Shown here: piece after piece, positions 10,127 through 18,709 of the stretch
How positions within the stretch are numbered: position 1 is the first letter of the stretch
Layout: every line of letters starts with the position of its first letter
Assembly (NCBI RefSeq): GCF_017168235.1
Contig: NZ_JABFAO010000011.1
Span: 814,796-878,795, forward strand
Direction: 5' to 3'
Length of the DNA: 64,000 nt
Source: Rhodococcus sp. KRD197
GTDB lineage: Bacteria; Actinomycetota; Actinomycetes; Mycobacteriales; Mycobacteriaceae
Position numbers and translations under genes: made by a program
Notes under the pieces: generated by a model
Databases searched by the model: none
What the model saw: only the letters and a program-made list of their open reading frames with translations
What the model was told of the DNA's origin: nothing

Positions 10127-11284
10127 ATGGCCGGAAATCCTGACTTCGATCTCTTTCAGCTACCCGACGAGCACAACGAGCTGCGTTCGGCCATCCGCGC
10201 GCTCTCGGAGAAAGAGATTGCGCCGTACGCCAAGGACGTGGACGAGAACTCGCGCTTCCCGGAGGAGGCGCTGACGGCTCTGAACAACTCCGGCTTCAAC
10301 GCCATCCACGTGCCCGAGGAGTACGACGGTCAGGGTGCAGACTCGGTCGCCACGTGCATCGTCATCGAAGAGGTTGCCCGCGTGTGCGGCTCGTCCTCGC
10401 TGATCCCCGCCGTCAACAAGCTCGGCACGATGGGCCTGATCCTCGCGGGGTCCGACGAGCTCAAGAAGCAGGTCCTTCCTACCCTCGCCGGTGGCGCCAT
10501 GGCGTCGTACGCACTTTCCGAACGTGAGGCCGGATCCGACGCCGCGAGCATGCGCACCCGCGCCGCGGCCGACGGTGACGACTGGGTTCTCAACGGCTCG
10601 AAGTGCTGGATCACCAACGGCGGCAAGTCCGATTGGTACACCGTCATGGCAGTGACCGATCCGGACAAGGGCGCCAACGGAATCTCCTCGTTCATCGTGC
10701 ACAAGGACGACGAGGGATTCATCGTCGGCCCGAAGGAGAAGAAGCTCGGCATCAAGGGCTCCCCGACGGCCGAGCTGTACTTCGAGAACTGCAAGATCCC
10801 CGGTGACCGCATCATCGGCGCGCCCGGCACGGGCTTCAAGACCGCTCTGCAGACCCTCGATCACACTCGTCCCACCATCGGCGCCCAGGCAGTGGGCTTG
10901 GCCCAGGGTGCACTCGACGCCGCGATCGAATACACCAAGGACCGCAAGCAGTTCGGTCAGTCGATCAGCAGCTTCCAGGGAGTACAGTTCATGCTCGCCG
11001 ATATGGCCATGAAGGTCGAGGCAGCGCGCCTGATGGTCTACCACTCCGCAGCACGCGCCGAGCGCGGCGAGAAGAACCTCGGCTTCATCTCCGCAGCATC
11101 GAAGTGCTTCGCATCCGATGTCGCCATGGAGGTCACCACCGACGCCGTGCAGCTCTTCGGCGGCGCCGGCTACACCACCGATTTCCCGGTGGAGCGAATG
11201 ATGCGCGACGCCAAGATCACGCAGATCTACGAGGGCACCAACCAGATTCAGCGTGTCGTCATGTCCCGGGCGCTGCTCAAATGA
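10127..11284 (+). CDS. Acyl-CoA dehydrogenase
   Basis: 385 residues, the standard length for a short/medium-chain acyl-CoA dehydrogenase. It introduces the alpha-beta double bond in an acyl-CoA, passing electrons from FAD to ETF. Seen: 'YALSEREAGSDAASM' (substrate/FAD region), 'WVLNGSKCWITNGG', 'QLFGGAGYTTDFPVER', and the C-terminal 'ITQIYEGTNQIQ' with the probable catalytic base Glu369. Its stop overlaps the start of the next dehydrogenase by ATGA, so they are translationally coupled as successive steps of beta-oxidation or butyryl-CoA metabolism. Confidence 0.92.
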   Translation: MAGNPDFDLFQLPDEHNELRSAIRALSEKEIAPYAKDVDENSRFPEEALTALNNSGFNAIHVPEEYDGQGADSVATCIVIEEVARVCGSSSLIPAVNKLGTMGLILAGSDELKKQVLPTLAGGAMASYALSEREAGSDAASMRTRAAADGDDWVLNGSKCWITNGGKSDWYTVMAVTDPDKGANGISSFIVHKDDEGFIVGPKEKKLGIKGSPTAELYFENCKIPGDRIIGAPGTGFKTALQTLDHTRPTIGAQAVGLAQGALDAAIEYTKDRKQFGQSISSFQGVQFMLADMAMKVEAARLMVYHSAARAERGEKNLGFISAASKCFASDVAMEVTTDAVQLFGGAGYTTDFPVERMMRDAKITQIYEGTNQIQRVVMSRALLK

Positions 11285-12138
11285 GCGACATCAACCGCGT
11301 AGGCGTCATTGGCGGCGGCACCATGGGAGCCGGGATCGCCGAGATGTGCGCTCGCTCCGGTAGTTCCGTGCTGATTCTCGAAACCAGCCAGGCCACGGCC
11401 GACGCTGCCGAGGCGCGGCTGGACAAGTCTTTCGCTCGGGCCGTCAAGTCCGGTCGGATCGAGGCGGATGCAGCCGAAAAGGCACGCGCAGCAATCACAT
11501 TGACGCTCGACATGAACGATTTCGCCGATCGCGATCTCGTCGTCGAAGCAGCTCCCGAGATCGAGTCGCTCAAGCTCGACCTGTTCGGCAAGCTCGATTC
11601 CATCGTCAAGCCCGAGGGAATTCTGGCGACCAACACGTCGTCGATTCCGGTCATCAAGATGGCCAACGCCACGAAGCGTCCCGACAAGGTAGTCGGGGTT
11701 CACTTCTTCAACCCGGTGCCGGTGCTTCCGCTGGTGGAAATCGTCGTCAGCCTCGTGACCAGCGAGGAAACCGTCGCCGCAGTCACCGACTACGCGTCGA
11801 ACACACTGGGCAAGAAGACGATTCGGGCCGGAGATCGCGCCGGTTTCATCGTCAACGCACTGCTGATCCCGTACATGGTGTCGGCAATCCGGATGCTCGA
11901 ATCCGGCTTCGCCAGTGCGGAGGACATCGACGACGGGATGGTCAACGGGTGCGCACACCCGATGGGCCCGTTGCGTCTGACCGATACGGTCGGACTCGAC
12001 GTCACCCTGGCCGTCGCCGAATCCCTGTACGCCGAGTTCCGGGAGCCGCACTACGCGCCGCCCCCTCTGCTCCAGCGCATGGTCGACGCCGGGATGCTCG
12101 GACGCAAGTCCGGCAAGGGGTTCTACTCGTACTCGTAA
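11281..12138 (+). CDS. 3-hydroxyacyl-CoA (3-hydroxybutyryl-CoA) dehydrogenase
   Basis: 285 residues. The Rossmann motif 'GVIGGGTMGAGIAE' lies at residues 8-21, and the catalytic-region 'GVHFFNPVPVLPLVEIV' and 'DRAGFIVNALL' blocks follow, ending with the substrate-domain 'GRKSGKGFYSY'. This is the stand-alone FadB2/Hbd/PaaH architecture without an enoyl-CoA hydratase domain. It interconverts 3-hydroxyacyl-CoA and 3-oxoacyl-CoA with NAD(P). The start ATG overlaps the stop of the acyl-CoA dehydrogenase. No thiolase or hydratase is present in the immediate neighbourhood. Confidence 0.9.
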   Translation: MSDINRVGVIGGGTMGAGIAEMCARSGSSVLILETSQATADAAEARLDKSFARAVKSGRIEADAAEKARAAITLTLDMNDFADRDLVVEAAPEIESLKLDLFGKLDSIVKPEGILATNTSSIPVIKMANATKRPDKVVGVHFFNPVPVLPLVEIVVSLVTSEETVAAVTDYASNTLGKKTIRAGDRAGFIVNALLIPYMVSAIRMLESGFASAEDIDDGMVNGCAHPMGPLRLTDTVGLDVTLAVAESLYAEFREPHYAPPPLLQRMVDAGMLGRKSGKGFYSYS

Positions 12139-12152
12139 ACCCTCCCCCTGTT

Positions 12153-12207
12153 CGGCATGAATGGGCCATTGCAACGCCTAGACAGTTGCAATGGCCCATT
12201 CATGCCG
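12153..12207. repeat. Perfect palindromic repeat, copy 2 (23-bp arms)
   Basis: Arms at 12153-12175 and 12185-12207 are perfect inverted repeats (beginning CGGCATGAATGGGCC) separated by a 9-bp loop. It sits between convergent genes (the hydroxyacyl-CoA dehydrogenase and the SDR), where it would work as a terminator in both directions, but the related copy at 9943-9996 suggests a dispersed repeat family. Confidence 0.85.
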
Positions 12208-12228
12208 TCGGGGAGGGGTAGTGCGCAA

Positions 12229-12987
12229 TCAGTCCTTCGGGCCGCCTGCGGCGTAGACGACCTGGCCGGAGATGAAGCCCGCGCCCTCGCTGACGAAGAA
12301 CGATGCGAGGTGCGCGATATCGTCGGGATGTCCGACACGGTTGACCGGAATCTGTGCGGCGGCAGCGGCTTTGAAGTCCTCGAATGGAACTCCCACGCGT
12401 TCGGCCGTGGCCGCGGTCATCTCGGTCTCGATGAATCCGGGTGCAATGGCGTTGGCGGTGACGCCGAACTTGCCGAGCTCGATCGCCAGGGTCTTGGTGA
12501 AGCCCTGCATACCGGCCTTGGCGGCGGAGTAGTTGGCCTGGCCGCGATTGCCGAGTGCCGAGGTACTCGACAGGTTGACGATGCGTCCCCACTTCGCGTC
12601 GATCATGTGCTTCTGGATCGCGCGGGTCATGAGGAACGATCCGCGCAGGTGAACACCCAACACGGAGTCCCAGTCGCCGACGGTCATCTTGAACAGCAGG
12701 TTGTCACGAGTGATTCCCGCGTTGTTGACGAGAACGGTCGGGGCGCCGAACTCGGACGCGATGCGGTCCACTGCGGCCTTGACCGAATCCTCGTCGGCGA
12801 CGTCGGCGCCGATGGCGATGGCTTGACCGCCTGCGGACTTGATGGCCTGGACCGTGTCTGCGCAGGCCGCTTCGTCCAGATCGACGACGGCGACGCCGAA
12901 ACCGTCCTGTGCGAGACGTCGGGCGACTGCGGCGCCGATGCCACGTGCGCTTCCGGTCACTACGGCGGTTTTGATTGCATCACTCAT
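12229..12987 (-). CDS. Short-chain dehydrogenase, 3-oxoacyl-ACP/CoA reductase-like (FabG family)
   Basis: 252 residues. It shows the NAD(P)-binding 'VVTGSARGIGAAVARRL', the 'NNAGITRDN' motif, the catalytic Ser in 'NLSSTSALGNRG', the Y-x-x-x-K pair in 'ANYSAAKAG', and a FabG-like C-terminus. It reduces a 3-oxoacyl thioester. It lies 70 bp after an acyltransferase on the same strand and near the beta-oxidation pair, consistent with lipid metabolism; whether the carrier is ACP or CoA is not decidable from sequence. Confidence 0.88.
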   Translation of the reverse strand: MSDAIKTAVVTGSARGIGAAVARRLAQDGFGVAVVDLDEAACADTVQAIKSAGGQAIAIGADVADEDSVKAAVDRIASEFGAPTVLVNNAGITRDNLLFKMTVGDWDSVLGVHLRGSFLMTRAIQKHMIDAKWGRIVNLSSTSALGNRGQANYSAAKAGMQGFTKTLAIELGKFGVTANAIAPGFIETEMTAATAERVGVPFEDFKAAAAAQIPVNRVGHPDDIAHLASFFVSEGAGFISGQVVYAAGGPKD

Positions 12988-13057
12988 GGGCTGCTCCTGG
13001 TAGTTGCGATCGATGAGAACGTCCGAGAATTGTTTCTACCAATACCTGCGGCACGGT

Positions 13058-13795
13058 TCAGTAGGCGGCCACCGCGCCGTCCAGCGCCTTCTGCATTGCG
13101 TCTGTGACGACGCGGGTGATGGCGATCGGCTTGGCTGGAAGCTCGGTGATCGGGTTGTCGATGTAAACGCTGGCCGACTTGAGCCTTTCACTGCCGGGTC
13201 CGTAGCTCAGACCCACGCACACCAGCACCGGTTCGACGCCGCGTTCTCGAGCGCGTGCCACGATGTGGCCGAGTCCGCTGCCGACGTGCTGAACCTTGGT
13301 CGGGTCCTCGAGGTTGCACGTGCCCTCCGGGAAGACAGCGAGATCGTCGCCCCGCTGGAGGCGTTGGGCACTGACATCCATCATCGCCTTGCCTGCAGCG
13401 TTCACTGCGCGCATTCCGTGGTTCTTTCCGCGGAAGACCGGGATACCGCCCATCATGTCGATTCGCCTGCGCTGCTTGGGTTCTTGGAAGAGTTCATCCT
13501 TCGCCAACACCCGGGTCCTGCCGATCACAGCGCGCAACGGACTCGCCCACGCTGTCGCTGCAACCGTGTACGGATCGGTCTCGCTCAGGTGATTGACCGC
13601 GATGATGATCCTGGTGTCGTCGTAGATGAGCCGGCGCAGATCTTCTCGTGCACCGTCGGGATAACTCACCCGCGGTTTGAAGCGCTGGGCAAGTGCTGCG
13701 TAGGCGACCCGCGCCACCTGACGGTTCTGCTGATGGCGCAGGTAGAAGTCGTAGACGGCTTCCTCGTTCTCCAGTACTACCGCAGGTCGATCCAT
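13058..13795 (-). CDS. 1-acyl-sn-glycerol-3-phosphate acyltransferase-like (PlsC family)
   Basis: 245 residues with the PlsC motifs: H-x4-D in 'NHLSETDPY', and 'FPEGTCN' as the E-G-T phosphate-binding block, followed by 'VGLSYGPG'. The N-terminal segment has no strong membrane anchor. It probably acylates lysophosphatidate or a related lysolipid at the membrane. Only 24 bp separate it from the upstream acyltransferase gene on the same strand, so the two are likely co-transcribed. Confidence 0.82.
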   Translation of the reverse strand: MDRPAVVLENEEAVYDFYLRHQQNRQVARVAYAALAQRFKPRVSYPDGAREDLRRLIYDDTRIIIAVNHLSETDPYTVAATAWASPLRAVIGRTRVLAKDELFQEPKQRRRIDMMGGIPVFRGKNHGMRAVNAAGKAMMDVSAQRLQRGDDLAVFPEGTCNLEDPTKVQHVGSGLGHIVARARERGVEPVLVCVGLSYGPGSERLKSASVYIDNPITELPAKPIAITRVVTDAMQKALDGAVAAY

Positions 13796-13819
13796 GAGGT
13801 GAGCTTAGCGCTACCGCTA

Positions 13820-14764
13820 CTACCCGAAGAGCGGGAACTTGCGCTTGGCTGCGAGTGCATCCATGCCGTCCTGGATCCGCTCACGCACCTCGTTGTATTT
13901 CGCCTCGACGTACTCCTCGTTTTCGCACAGTTCGGTGTCGTGCTCGACGATGACCGGCGGCATGAAACGGGTACGGATCTTGGCGGGTAGCGGGATTTGC
14001 GGAAGTGCAGCCGGCGCGATGATCCAGGGCAGCGACAGTGCGATCGGAAAGACCTTCAAGCGAGCGAATCGGTCCAGCTTCAGCGTGCGCGCGAGCTTGT
14101 CGCCCCGAATGAGAACGGGCATCGCGTCGGCCCCACCGACGGTCGCGACGGGCACGATCGGCACCCCCATGCGGATGGCGAGACGGATGAATCCGGTGCG
14201 CCCACCGAGAGTAGCGACGTCGCGTTCGCTCCACGGCCGCAGCGAGTCCACCTCTCCGCCCGGCCAGACGATGACATCGCGTCCCTCGGCCAGGGCCGTC
14301 GCCATCGAGTCAGGCGCTGCAGGCAGCACACCCATGGATCGGAACACCCGTCCGATCACCGGAAACGCCATCAAAGCGTCGTGCGCCGTTCCGTGCAGGG
14401 TCCGTTTCTCACCGAATCGGCGCCACCATTGCGCACCGACAGTCCATGCGTCCCATACGAACGGCGCACCCGAGTGCACTCCGACGACCAGGACAGGCGG
14501 CTCGGGGATGTTCTCCCACCCGTCGATCTCCATCCGGAACCACTTGTCGGTAATGATCCGCCAGAACCTCACCTGACGGTCCATCGCCGCGGTGTTCTGA
14601 TCCTCGAGACTCCAGTCGCCTGCATGCTCGGCGACATATCCCCCCAGTCCCCCACGTTGCTGCTCGCGCCGGTGTTTCATCTTCATCCTGGCCGCCGCGG
14701 CATGTCGTTGGGCCTGTTCACGCACACCGTCTGTCCGGTGATCTGCATCACTCATGACAGGCAC
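13820..14764 (-). CDS. Acyltransferase (PlsC/LPLAT superfamily)
   Basis: About 314 residues from a GTG at 14764, chosen because GGGAGGGG ends 3 bp upstream; an ATG nine bases further in (14755) is possible. The H-x-D region reads 'GVHSGAPFVWDAW' and the second block 'IVWPGGEVDSLRPW' replaces the usual FPEGT with WPGGE, a pattern seen in hemolysin-like/diacylglycerol-type LPLAT proteins of actinobacteria. It may esterify complex lipids. It forms a pair with the next PlsC gene downstream. Confidence 0.75.
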   Translation of the reverse strand: MPVMSDADHRTDGVREQAQRHAAAARMKMKHRREQQRGGLGGYVAEHAGDWSLEDQNTAAMDRQVRFWRIITDKWFRMEIDGWENIPEPPVLVVGVHSGAPFVWDAWTVGAQWWRRFGEKRTLHGTAHDALMAFPVIGRVFRSMGVLPAAPDSMATALAEGRDVIVWPGGEVDSLRPWSERDVATLGGRTGFIRLAIRMGVPIVPVATVGGADAMPVLIRGDKLARTLKLDRFARLKVFPIALSLPWIIAPAALPQIPLPAKIRTRFMPPVIVEHDTELCENEEYVEAKYNEVRERIQDGMDALAAKRKFPLFG

Positions 14765-14909
14765 GTACCCCTCCCTGGCCTCGATAAACCCGTACGGATG
14801 TACCGGCTTTTCTGGTCGGGCGCACAGTTCCACGGGTGGATTTCAAACCCCCCGCGACACCGTGCATGTTCGATAGGGTCGAATTTCGAGCCGAACGAAC
14901 GAGGTAGTC

Positions 14910-16346
14910 ATGGATCCGATCGAACCGGCATACGGTACGACCACTTTGCTGTTGATAGCTGCCGCCGCTGTGGCGGTCCTACTTTTCCTGATCATGAAGG
15001 TCAAGCTGCACGCCTTCGTCTCCCTCGTCCTGGTCAGCGCAGTCACCGCTGTCGTGGCCGGGATTCCCCTAGCCGACGTTCCGGACGCCTTGATGTCAGG
15101 CTTCAGCTCCACCCTCGGTTCGGTCGCGCTACTGGTCGCCCTCGGCGTCATGATTGGGCGACTACTCGAAATAACTGGTGGCGCACAAGTTTTGGCGGAC
15201 ACGCTGATCAACCGCTTCGGCGCGAAAAGAGCGCCACTGGCACTCGGTGTCGCAGCCCTCATCTTCGGCTTCCCGATCTTCTTCGACGCCGGGCTCGTGG
15301 TCTTTCTACCGATCATCTACACCGTCGCCCGACGCTTCGGCGGTTCCGTGCTGCTGTACGCGCTGCCGACAGCAGGCGCCTTCGCTGCCATGCATGCCAT
15401 CGTTCCGCCGCATCCCGGTCCCGTCGCAGCGACGGAACTGCTCGGCGGCGACATCGGCACTGCGCTCGTCGTCGGTGTTCCGGTCGCCGTGGTGTCGTGG
15501 TTCGTCGGCTCCTACCTCGTCGGCACCGCGTTGGGACGACGCTTCCAGGTCACTACGGTCGATCTGTTCGCCGGCCCCATGACAGGTGGCGGCGGCGACA
15601 GTGACAGTGACGGTGACGGTGACGGAAGCAAGAACCCGAACGCACCGGTGCGATTCGAGCCGTCGCCGAAATTCGGCACCGTCCTGCTCATTCTCCTGAC
15701 GCCACTTGTACTCATCTCGTTGAACACCGGCGTCAACACCCTGGCAGCGGCCGGCGTGGTGGACGGCGATTCGACATGGGCGGCCGCGCTCACACTCATC
15801 GGTCAGACTCCGATCGCCCTGCTCATTACCGTGCTGCTGTCGCTGTTCCTGCTGGCACCGGGCCGCTTCCCCGTGGCCGATGCAGCGAAGTACATGGATC
15901 AGGCTCTGGGACCGGTCTGCTCGATCATTCTCATCACCGGCGCCGGCGGCATGTTCGGCGGAGTCTTGCGAGCCAGCGGTATCGGCCAGTCGCTCACGTC
16001 CTCGCTCTCGGATCTCGGACTGCCGCTCATGCTGCAGGCGTTCCTCATCGCCACCGCACTGCGCGTGGCCCAGGGTTCGGCGACCGTCGCGTTGACCACC
16101 ACTGCAGGTCTCATCGCAGTCCAGGTGGGCGAGCAGGATCTCAGCAATTTCAAGGTCGCGTTGCTGGTATTCGCACTCGCCGCGGGCGCCACCGTGCTCT
16201 CCCACGTCAACGATTCCGGCTTCTGGCTCGTCAGCCGGTTCTTCGGCATGGACGAGAAGACGACGCTCAAAACGTGGACGGTCATGGAGACGACGCTCGG
16301 ACTGGCGGTGTTCGCTCTGGCTTCGCTGCTGTGGGTGGTGTTCTAG
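14910..16346 (+). CDS. Gluconate:H+ symporter family permease (GntP)
   Basis: A 478-residue polytopic membrane protein with about 12-14 hydrophobic segments. GntP-family stretches include 'FGFPIFFDAGLVVFLPI', 'HAIVPPHPGPVAATELLG' and the C-terminal 'HVNDSGFWLVSRFFGM'. It likely imports gluconate or a related sugar acid by proton symport. Near residue 230 a Gly/Asp/Ser-rich insertion (GGGGDSDSDGDGDG) is encoded by a hexanucleotide repeat (about 15594-15630) and forms a cytoplasmic loop that is unusually acidic. Confidence 0.9.
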   Translation: MDPIEPAYGTTTLLLIAAAAVAVLLFLIMKVKLHAFVSLVLVSAVTAVVAGIPLADVPDALMSGFSSTLGSVALLVALGVMIGRLLEITGGAQVLADTLINRFGAKRAPLALGVAALIFGFPIFFDAGLVVFLPIIYTVARRFGGSVLLYALPTAGAFAAMHAIVPPHPGPVAATELLGGDIGTALVVGVPVAVVSWFVGSYLVGTALGRRFQVTTVDLFAGPMTGGGGDSDSDGDGDGSKNPNAPVRFEPSPKFGTVLLILLTPLVLISLNTGVNTLAAAGVVDGDSTWAAALTLIGQTPIALLITVLLSLFLLAPGRFPVADAAKYMDQALGPVCSIILITGAGGMFGGVLRASGIGQSLTSSLSDLGLPLMLQAFLIATALRVAQGSATVALTTTAGLIAVQVGEQDLSNFKVALLVFALAAGATVLSHVNDSGFWLVSRFFGMDEKTTLKTWTVMETTLGLAVFALASLLWVVF

Positions 16347-16370
16347 CGACTGTTCACACACCCAGCATTC

Positions 16371-16417
16371 GTTCACAACGCCACCGTCGGTTGAAAACAC
16401 ACGGTGGCGTTGTGAAC
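16371..16417. terminator. Bidirectional hairpin terminator between convergent genes
   Basis: Perfect 17-bp inverted repeat (GTTCACAACGCCACCGT at 16371-16387 and its complement at 16401-16417) with a 13-bp loop, placed between the stops of the gntP gene (+) and the ABC permease (-). It ends in a short T run on the + strand. Confidence 0.8.
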
Positions 16418-16430
16418 GTTTCCGAATCAA

Positions 16431-17177
16431 TCAGCGCCGCATCGCACGAACCCCGACGCCCAGGCCCACCGCGGCAACCGTCACCGCCGCGACGCCGCCG
16501 TGAAGTACCGTCGGACTCGCGAAGTCGCCTGCGAACAGCGCCCGTTCGGCGTCGACGACGTAGCCCAGCGGGTTGATGTCGACGAGAAACTGCATCCATC
16601 CGGGGGCATTGTCGAGGGGCAGCATGGTGCCGGACAGGATCAGCAGCGGAAACATCAGGGTCTGCTGTACTGCCCAGAAAACCCAATCCTGCGCCTGCAC
16701 TGCGAGTGCAAGAGCATAGGACAGCGCACCGAGCCCGATGCCGAACACGCCCAGTATCAGGATGCCGATCGCCGCGCCGATCGGGTTGACCGACAGACCG
16801 AGCGGCAGCGCGACGAGAATGATCAGAACCGCCTGTGCAGCAAGCGGAACCAGTTCCTTGACGGCCCGGCCGATCAGCAGTGACGACCTCGGCAGCGGCG
16901 TGACGAGCATTCTCTCGTGCGATCCGTCGTGCAGCTCCGTCAGTAGGTTCGAACCCGTCATCGAGGTGCCGAAGATTGCGATCATCGCCAGCACCCCAGG
17001 GACGAACCAGTCCCAGACGTTTCCGTCACCGAGGCCGGGCACGTCGGTAAGCAGCGGCCCGAAGAGGGCCAGCAGTATCAATGGTTGGGTCAGACTGAAT
17101 ACGACGGTGAAGGGATCGCGCACTGTGGGGCGCAGTTCCCGGGTCATCACGATGGCACTTCCACTCAATACGTTCAT
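16431..17177 (-). CDS. ABC-2 type exporter permease (DrrB-like)
   Basis: 248 residues from ATG 17177, with six hydrophobic segments and ABC-2 signature regions 'FGTSMTGSNLLTELHDGSHERMLVTPL' split over residues 68-95 and 'LSGTMLPLDNAPGWMQ'. It pairs with the ATP-binding protein encoded just upstream (11-bp gap) to form a drug/lipid exporter. Substrate unknown. Confidence 0.87.
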   Translation of the reverse strand: MNVLSGSAIVMTRELRPTVRDPFTVVFSLTQPLILLALFGPLLTDVPGLGDGNVWDWFVPGVLAMIAIFGTSMTGSNLLTELHDGSHERMLVTPLPRSSLLIGRAVKELVPLAAQAVLIILVALPLGLSVNPIGAAIGILILGVFGIGLGALSYALALAVQAQDWVFWAVQQTLMFPLLILSGTMLPLDNAPGWMQFLVDINPLGYVVDAERALFAGDFASPTVLHGGVAAVTVAAVGLGVGVRAMRR

Positions 17178-17188
17178 GTTCTTCACCC

Positions 17189-18148
17189 CTACGCTGCTGC
17201 GGTTTCGCGGAGACTGCGGCCGGTGAGGCCGAGGAAGACGTCGTCGAGGGTCGGCCGAGACATGTCGGCAGCCTCGATACCGATCCCGTGGCGTTCGCTC
17301 AGCCGGATCAGCTCCGGTAATGCCTTCTCGGCCCGAGCCACGCGAATATTGAGCCGACTCCCCGACACCGTCACATCGCGCACGAGGTCGAGACGTCCCA
17401 CGATCGACGCGAGGGACTCCGCGGCGTCTCTGCTCTCGGCGGTGAGTGTGACGAGATCTCCAGCGAGCTCGGCTTTGAGGGCATCGGCGGTGTCGTCGGC
17501 GATGACCGATCCCTTGTCGATGACGATGACCCGCTCGGCCATCGAGTCGGCCTCGTCCAGGTAGTGCGTCGTCAGCACGATGGTGGTGCCCATCTCCCGG
17601 CGAAGTCGAAGGATGTGCTCCCACAGGTTTGCTCGGCTTTGCGGGTCCATGCCGGTCGACGGCTCGTCGAGGAACAACAGGGGCGGTCGGTGCACCAGTC
17701 CGATAGCGATGTCCAGCCGACGACGCTGCCCTCCTGACAACGTCGATACTGTCCTTCTGCCCAGGTCGGACAGTTCCAGCGCAGCCAACAATTCGTCCGC
17801 TCGCGTGCCGGACTGTTGCTTCGAGAGCCCGTAGCACAGACCCTGCGTTATCAACTCGTCGCGGACTCGCTGATTGTGCCCACCGCCGTTGCCTTGTCCG
17901 ACGTATCCCAGATTGCGCCGCACGGCGTCGCGCTCGGTGGTGACGCTGTGGCCTGCGACCGTCGCCGATCCCGATGTCGGTGCCAGCAGTGTCGTGAGCA
18001 TGCGAAGCGTCGTCGACTTCCCTGCGCCGTTCGGCCCCAGCAGTGCAACCAATTCGCCCTTCTTCACGTGCAGATCGATATCGCGAACGGCCTCCACCGT
18101 CGCTTTTCCTCTGCTGAATGTCTTGGTCAACCCTGTCGTGTGGATCAT
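17189..18148 (-). CDS. ABC-2 exporter ATP-binding protein (DrrA-like)
   Basis: 319 residues with Walker A 'GPNGAGKST', signature 'LSGGQRRRL', Walker B 'LLFLDEPSTGMD' and the H-loop 'TTHYLDEAD', plus a C-terminal extension of about 80 residues typical of daunorubicin-resistance-type ATPases. In the Q-loop region it reads 'YVGQGNGGG', a common variant in this subfamily. It energises the permease encoded next. Confidence 0.92.
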   Translation of the reverse strand: MIHTTGLTKTFSRGKATVEAVRDIDLHVKKGELVALLGPNGAGKSTTLRMLTTLLAPTSGSATVAGHSVTTERDAVRRNLGYVGQGNGGGHNQRVRDELITQGLCYGLSKQQSGTRADELLAALELSDLGRRTVSTLSGGQRRRLDIAIGLVHRPPLLFLDEPSTGMDPQSRANLWEHILRLRREMGTTIVLTTHYLDEADSMAERVIVIDKGSVIADDTADALKAELAGDLVTLTAESRDAAESLASIVGRLDLVRDVTVSGSRLNIRVARAEKALPELIRLSERHGIGIEAADMSRPTLDDVFLGLTGRSLRETAAA

Positions 18149-18369
18149 CGTGCGCCTCGCCCCTCGTGCGTCGTGTTCTTCGGTACGACGGTGACGCTAT
18201 GGACAATCGAGGTCAGGTTCGGTCCGCAATTGTCGACCCGATTCCTGTGCGAGGGCGGCGACCAATCGGTCTCCTCGCTCTCCAGAGAATCCGTCGCGGG
18301 CGCTCGGCGTGGTCGACGAGGCTCGACGATTTCTCCTTCAAGGCCGTCAGAAAGTTTCCCTTTCCAAAG

Positions 18370-18422
18370 ATACGGGGAGGGGGTATGGTCCGACATGCGA
18401 CGTAGATACCCCTAGGGGGTAT
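18370..18422 (+). promoter_or_regulatory. CsoR-like copper operator upstream of copZ
   Basis: A perfect 7-3-7 palindrome ATACCCCTAGGGGGTAT (18406-18422) lies 23 bp before the copZ start, and a related GC-run sequence ATACGGGGAGGGGGTAT occurs at 18370-18386. Runs of C and G bounded by TA/AT are the hallmark of CsoR operators, which are derepressed by Cu(I). No csoR gene is visible in the window. The rest of the 18149-18369 interval is a divergent promoter region for the exporter and shows no convincing gene. Confidence 0.65.
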
Positions 18423-18444
18423 GGCACCCTATGAAGGAGCAAGC

Positions 18445-18675
18445 ATGACGAACACGAACTACCGAGTCAGCGGCATGACCTGCGGTCACTGCGAGGCATC
18501 GGTCCGCGAAGAAGTCAGTGCAGTGATTGGAGTGGAGTCAGCGACCGTATCGGCGTCGGCGGGAACGCTGACGGTGACAGGTGTCGCCGATCTAGATCAG
18601 GCGGAGGTCATCGCCGCCGTTCGTGAAGCCGGATACTCCGCCGAACCGGCCCCCGCAGATCCGCGCATCCCATAG
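18445..18675 (+). CDS. copZ: Copper chaperone, heavy-metal-associated domain (CopZ-like)
   Basis: 76 residues from ATG 18445, preceded by AAGGAG. It is a single HMA domain with the Cu(I)-binding 'GMTCGHCEASV' at residues 9-19. It would carry Cu(I) in the cytoplasm, to the ATPase encoded next and/or to a CsoR-type sensor. A palindromic operator-like site overlaps its promoter region. Confidence 0.9.
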   Translation: MTNTNYRVSGMTCGHCEASVREEVSAVIGVESATVSASAGTLTVTGVADLDQAEVIAAVREAGYSAEPAPADPRIP

Positions 18676-18709
18676 CCATCGAACTAGTTGGACGGTTAGG
18701 ACTCGTACG

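Noticed and set aside
17178..18206. Long frame fused to the ABC permease
   Set aside because: It is an out-of-phase reading of the ATPase gene; the permease has its own ATG at 17177.
18145..18396. 83-residue minus-strand frame in front of the exporter ATPase
   Set aside because: It overlaps the ATPase start and the copZ promoter region and has no recognisable features; the interval is better read as regulatory DNA.
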